Below, piece after piece: positions 63,701 through 64,000 of a stretch of 64,000 nt of DNA. The position numbers were made by a program, and so were the translations under genes. Within the stretch, counting starts at the first letter, position 1, and every line of letters begins with the position of its first letter. This DNA comes from Simiduia curdlanivorans. GTDB lineage: Bacteria; Pseudomonadota; Gammaproteobacteria; Pseudomonadales; Cellvibrionaceae. The notes below the pieces were generated by a model, which was not told the origin of the DNA, ran no database searches, and was given only the letters and a program-made list of their open reading frames with translations. The stretch lies in assembly GCF_030409605.1 (NCBI RefSeq), contig NZ_JAUFQG010000006.1:310001-374000 (forward strand). Direction: 5' to 3'.

Positions 63701-64000
63701 CGGCAACCCTAGCACCTTTCTCCACAATTGATTTTTCAGCGTGAACAAGGGTTCTATCTTGACCTTTGTAGCTACCACCAATACGGATATCGCCACCACC
63801 AGTCGCACCAAGTGCGTCGACCGAGCTGCCCGAGAGAAGCGCTACTTGCTCGCCCAATATATCGACAGCGCCTGCTTTCCCAGCAGCTGAGTTAGCCCTT
63901 ACCTGGCCCGTCAACTCAACGTGATCGCCTTCAATATGCACCAAACCACCTTTTAAGGCGTCACCGCTAGCATCCAAGCTGCCGGCAACCTTTACCGCGC
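51750..64000 (-). CDS. Giant filamentous-haemagglutinin-like repeat protein with C-terminal LysM (partial, 5' end outside window)
   Basis: At least 4,082 residues, open to the right edge. The first 170 visible residues have the beta-helix style of FHA-type exoproteins (GGDIRIGGSYKGQ, GAWLIDPDWLEIVS), as expected downstream of a TPS secretion domain. The next roughly 3,600 residues are degenerate repeats of about 85-100 residues built on a GSxxDDxFxL...NGIxFTGLxxVDGGxGxDxVxG...WxLLG pattern, including three long near-identical units (57177-62234). After an acidic linker (TDEEEGKKKPADEAES) a LysM domain ends the protein (about 51885-52022; YHIKEGDTLWDIAEKF, NPNLIYPGDVIKV). Probably a secreted or cell-wall-held adhesin. 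Secretion partner not in window. Confidence 0.88.
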   Translation of the reverse strand, partial: AVKVAGSLDASGDALKGGLVHIEGDHVELTGQVRANSAAGKAGAVDILGEQVALLSGSSVDALGATGGGDIRIGGSYKGQDRTLVHAEKSIVEKGARVAASATDNGSGGTIVAWADAEGFYSGRFEANGAGTGSGGFIETSARSIYLNEITVSTRGASGAAAGAWLIDPDWLEIVSVLDADSTKNKNKISVSMVQENLSENNLIIESSTYLPPVENSQRTGIKLSADLHFESTAGHTLTLIADGALDSSDALGIELNGNITSEADANVNLTLISNKDIEFNGDINLGAGALDATAVGDVVVAKDREIEVSSFSSRSGGGFENNGVITSAGTVTIEVGDELLAGTDLSDAEILAELGQVNAASILAYALGGKVTFSFETDSSNPSADYVIKNDGGQDVQSLKVNAEGLSVYAEIHGESTVNFTGEKVNVSVDVSDANDPSNYAFGLVEKTGGSAGAKNSQIVISGDGSGTGGFHLKGVAAVNNTRRLVLTSDDDAIELDDLATGLGIHTASIEFTGLSEVDAGEGDDSVTGIGEWTLLGASGSARNSDIDFSSIKYALSEATVLKGSEIADSVTIVSSSELEAWDITFGVTGGNDFTQVDLGNHVDSDGKFILDEVTGLSAEDWIDITESKGATNAGIKFTGLDIAKTDAVTLTATAGNDNFTDVSRNSVTFSGIKFTTSASDFINVVGAGGEDTLTAAGANVTLVADGSNDVFLDNTRFENLFSVAGADITGTNSVDSFTLSTTDDNALKVNGINFTNVGKVDGQGGNDTVINGDAWTLGWDNATAAAESRGVEFKNIYSADGISSVLTGSVDADSFSLEGNTVIGNGIRFTVADGASKFTVVNAGGDTFDELDAKGGTVTLRGTDNDVVFETIDFNGLDLIDGAVIQGTDAGETFALTENNALTVKAIDFTSVSTVLTGDANGVNRATGGAGWTLIGGNAVKQAESRGVTFTGLDTAVGSLSVLTGSASDDVFTLSNSAAKVTANSIEFTRTGGGDFTTIDAGADTDTLSATGLSVALNAGEKSVRVFDALNVTGIDVMTAAALVDAGNVARTYAFDDANILDDANILDVASIKISGLTKVKAGSSDADIVNGIGEWTMLGSNNSAHNNGIDFEDIEFANSAFTTLKGSAVADIVDVLAANSVKAWDITFNVTGGNDFTQVDLGNHVDSDGKFILDEVTGLSGEDWIDITESKGATNAGIKFTDLDIAKTDAVTLTATAGNDNFTDVSRNSVTFSGIKFTTSASDFTNVVGAGGEDTLTAAGTNVTLIADGSNDVMLENTRFENLFSVAGADITGTNSVESFTLSTTDDNALKVNGINFTNVGKIDGQGGNDTVLDGDAWTLGWDNATATAESRGVEFKNIYSADGISSVLTGSVDADSFSLEGNTVIGNGIRFTVADGASKFTVVNAGGDTFDELDAKGGTVTLRGTDNDVVFETIDFNGLDLIDGAVIQGTDAGETFALTENNALTVKAIDFTSVSTVLTGDANGVNRATGGAGWTLIGGNAVKQAESRGVTFTGLDTAVGSLSVLTGSASDDVFTLSNSAAKVTANGIEFTRTGGGDFTTINAGADTDTLSATGLSVALNAGEKSVRVFDALNITGIDVMTAAALVDDGNVARTYAFDDANILDDANILDVASIKISGLTKVKAGSSDADTVNGIGEWTMLGSNNSAHNNGIDFEGIEFANSAFTTLKGSAAADIVDVLAANSVKAWDITFNVTGGNDFTQVDLGNHVDSDGKFILDEVTGLSAEDWIDITESKGATNAGIKFTGLDIAKTDAVTLTATAGNDNFTDVSRNSVTFSGIKFTTSASDFINVVGAGGEDTLTAAGVNVTLVADGSNDVFLDNTRFENLFSVAGADITGTNSVDSFTLSTTDDNALKVNGINFTNVGKVDGQGGNDTVINGDAWTLGWNNATAAAESRGVEFKNIYSADGISSVLTGSVDADSFSLEGNTVIGNGIRFTVADGASKFTVVNAGGDTFDELDAKGGTVTLRGTDNNVVFETIDFYGLDLIDGAVIQGTDAGETFALTENNALTVKAIDFTSVSTVLTGDANGVNRATGGAGWTLIGGNAVKQAESRGVTFTGLDTAVGSLSVLTGSASDDVFTLSNSAAKVTANSIEFTRTGGGDFTTIDAGADTDTLSATGLSVALNAGEKSVRVFDALNVTGIDVMTAAALVDDGSVARTYAFDDVNILDVASIKISGLTKVKAGSSDADTVNGIGEWTMLGSNNSAHNNGIDFEDIEFANSALTTLKGSAAADIVDVLAANSIEAWDITFNVAGGGNFSAIDLGTDTGDTVTGIGASDWTDIAANSATNSGIQFIGLDAANTDAAILTGSALDDEFTDVSGSSVTFQGIKFSKNSGEFEKVLGGGSTTGDTLFAGAAAVTLVSDENAVLWGNTLFEDLAAVQVGSIFGSTGVDQFIITGNQALVVKSIQFTGVSEVDGGDLAGGDSVSGGASWTLDWDDLDPSIAIAESQNIRFSHIGSAQGSSRVLVGSGGADIFSINGNIITANDIDFTVVGGESFLSVDALGGEDSASGADGFSWSLIGNKHAVYNTTEFFGFEALSGAATSAFMSADDDIVNVIAPNKISAYNMTLESSAAAGLSRVDMLGGDDVVGARDGQTFELLAEDKSVITDGITFLSVERVENGNIIGGEAGINFIIDVDGKVTAGGLDVTNANGISGGSGYDTVTSENDEAWTILGSNSARNMAQIFTDIEYIVSRSAEIFGSALGDTFSLLSNGNLRANNMDVKFQNGLHALHAGSGADVFTGFSETQYSLTDEVGRLSIDALSLAISSVETINGGHLIGSEQSEIFVVQGLGNVRVNQMDFNNLISLTAGESVLDADEVISLAGAQWETLNAAQSEHAGIVFSGLEKVSGDFDTLIGTVDDDLFSIDAAGVSHNGVLYSSSAVAGLATVDGMGGQDTLIVDDSYGFQLTSVSGQGKVSESTFSRIELVDAKTVLADASGSSVAINGNNQITVSDMTVSGATQFFGSNVFDSVSGGSAWQLLNTPGVAIADGIEFSAIERVETSANVISSVADSNTVSVTDAAHFRLQDIDFTSLAVSGFSQLNLGVGANEVSADNVKLENSDQSIWVETLLISGVDKVLATNLSGTESDDSFTVLENSNIAARLIEFEGLVSINGAGGQDSIANAGAVVLLGGTQFTAADYNLDSVEFIQADTLIGSTGVENYVLFENGEIGVSGLTFSGLASVASGGGEDAVQAPVNSTWLIDGNEKLTNSGVEFTGMRFASGAEKLFSTGDSDETYELIAGNSLRLGGVSFSGLSELDAGLGQDQLIGADGQVWQLLGSGEFESGGVNFKQVELVTATDAGLIHATGVAELFDVSAEGALLSVAGVDFSGVTRLIAGSEDALSLSAGQSLALTNAFGQVQIASLLATGMSDVSGQALVLSGTDVEDEFQLGINANTLAVAGVNFAGVSEILAGTGSDRIIGTVGADQFDLSAAGDIAAAGMVFTGVTQVDGAGGSDLVMNEGAEWRALVIEGELAERTALANLGSVSVLFTNLESVNNTGRFNGAALSGEYVFTDVNQLQYAGMTFNGLNYLQANGAADTLVGADVDLSWNLISGSSSFSNEASSVSFAGIDALQLGAGSDSVVVNGASLTAMHTGGGDDSVSLQTGGLQTLDLGVGDDRLDILSHEFAPASLSGGLGNDTLASGVAGLGWDLAATAEGESGLGNYVFAQFEALLDSSENLQVESLADTQLTGTGLMTGGMSLEFSNANTLALTVNSSSESAVSGDVSVSDVSITSAGDVNIYTDVDLISIDTQSTGIDIALVVKDDIKINSINAGSGDIDLASEGIGNLSVVENKVNFTAANLVLGTNTEPFLAIGDQFAPVTMNVSQSVNFVGLSFVEPLYVGVVPVTSSFTGDRIESVYGEQAGQGVKSAVQTAVEDFSQVDPAIFEAVSPYSASADAVATGEYRLVAGVLLPVDATAAGAETDEEEGKKKPADEAESNAVTPILFPEEAALPELKPGYSESYHIKEGDTLWDIAEKFLKDPYKWIELWQQNPKVKNPNLIYPGDVIKVIIINGKAFLTIRFEPLPEQKDPVIALASSGFGGLDTNLVAPAI
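57177..58850 (-). repeat. Tandem repeat unit C (third in protein order)
   Basis: 1,674 bp (558 residues) from VTGGNDFTQVDLGN to AWDITFN. Differs from units A and B by an 18-bp deletion that removes one DDANIL repeat near 57437 and by scattered substitutions. Confidence 0.93.
58851..60542 (-). repeat. Tandem repeat unit B (second in protein order)
   Basis: 1,692 bp (564 residues), in frame. Carries private variants near its N-terminal third (for example VMLENTRF for VFLDNTRF, GKIDGQ for GKVDGQ) not shared by A or C. Confidence 0.95.
60543..62234 (-). repeat. Tandem repeat unit A (first in protein order)
   Basis: 1,692 bp (564 residues), starting at the GTT of VTGGNDFTQVDL (62234). In the first third it is closer to unit C than to the adjacent unit B. 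Confidence 0.95.

Noticed and set aside
51750..64000. RTX (Ca-binding nonapeptide) toxin
   Set aside because: The repeats have Gly/Asp-rich segments, but no tandem GGxGxDxLx nonapeptides, and the end is LysM rather than an RTX secretion signal.

Overview
The window looks like chromosomal DNA of a marine, polysaccharide-degrading gammaproteobacterium, most likely of the Cellvibrionales (Saccharophagus/Simiduia/Teredinibacter-like). This rests on the gene repertoire: a full MSHA pilus locus, a chitin-sugar TonB-receptor cluster with SapC and halogenase-like flavoproteins, and typical gammaproteobacterial housekeeping genes (pdxB, rlmM, yheU, mnmC, trmL, trhP). It is an inference; no rRNA marker is present. 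Coding density is high on both strands and no tRNA, rRNA or CRISPR array was seen.

Layout. 1-8.4 kb: housekeeping genes (ATP-NAD kinase family, pdxB, 5'-3' exonuclease, tusA, ABM-domain protein, rlmM, hydrolase, yheU, an exported methyltransferase-like protein, gcvR-like). 8.4-24.8 kb: one long minus-strand MSHA type IV pilus locus (mshI-pilN-like-J-K-L-M-N-E-G-F-A-C-D-O-P-Q), mostly start/stop-overlapping genes. It ends in a large LamG/DUF6701 MshQ tip or adhesin-type protein. No mshB-like second pilin is seen, and the MshF-like protein lacks the usual -1 glycine. 25-37.9 kb: tRNA modification genes (trmL, mnmC, trhP), flavodoxins, a 260-bp TA-flanked element that looks like a MITE, a GGDEF protein, a glutaminyl cyclase, and a divergent PadR regulator/carotenoid-isomerase-like pair with two palindromic operators, then cobB and a glycerophosphodiesterase.

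38-50.7 kb: an N-acetylglucosamine/chitobiose utilisation region made of two minus-strand transcription units. One encodes a TonB-dependent receptor, SapC and two tryptophan-halogenase-family flavoproteins. The other encodes a BadF-type sugar kinase, a GH20 hexosaminidase lipoprotein, NagP and NagX. Each promoter carries two exact copies of GACAACGTTGTC, and in each the upstream copy shares bases with a TTGACA -35 box (17-bp spacer to the -10). The two units therefore very probably answer to one LacI-type regulator encoded elsewhere. Substrate would be captured by the receptor, trimmed by the hexosaminidase, imported by NagP and phosphorylated by the kinase. The halogenase/SapC role is unknown.

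50.8-64 kb: an exported solute-binding-like protein, and the C-terminal >4,080 residues of a giant filamentous-haemagglutinin-like protein. The giant gene contains three near-identical 1.69-kb in-frame tandem repeats inside a longer series of degenerate repeats. It ends, unusually, in a LysM domain, followed by a 19-bp-stem terminator. Its N-terminus and any TpsB partner lie beyond the right edge.
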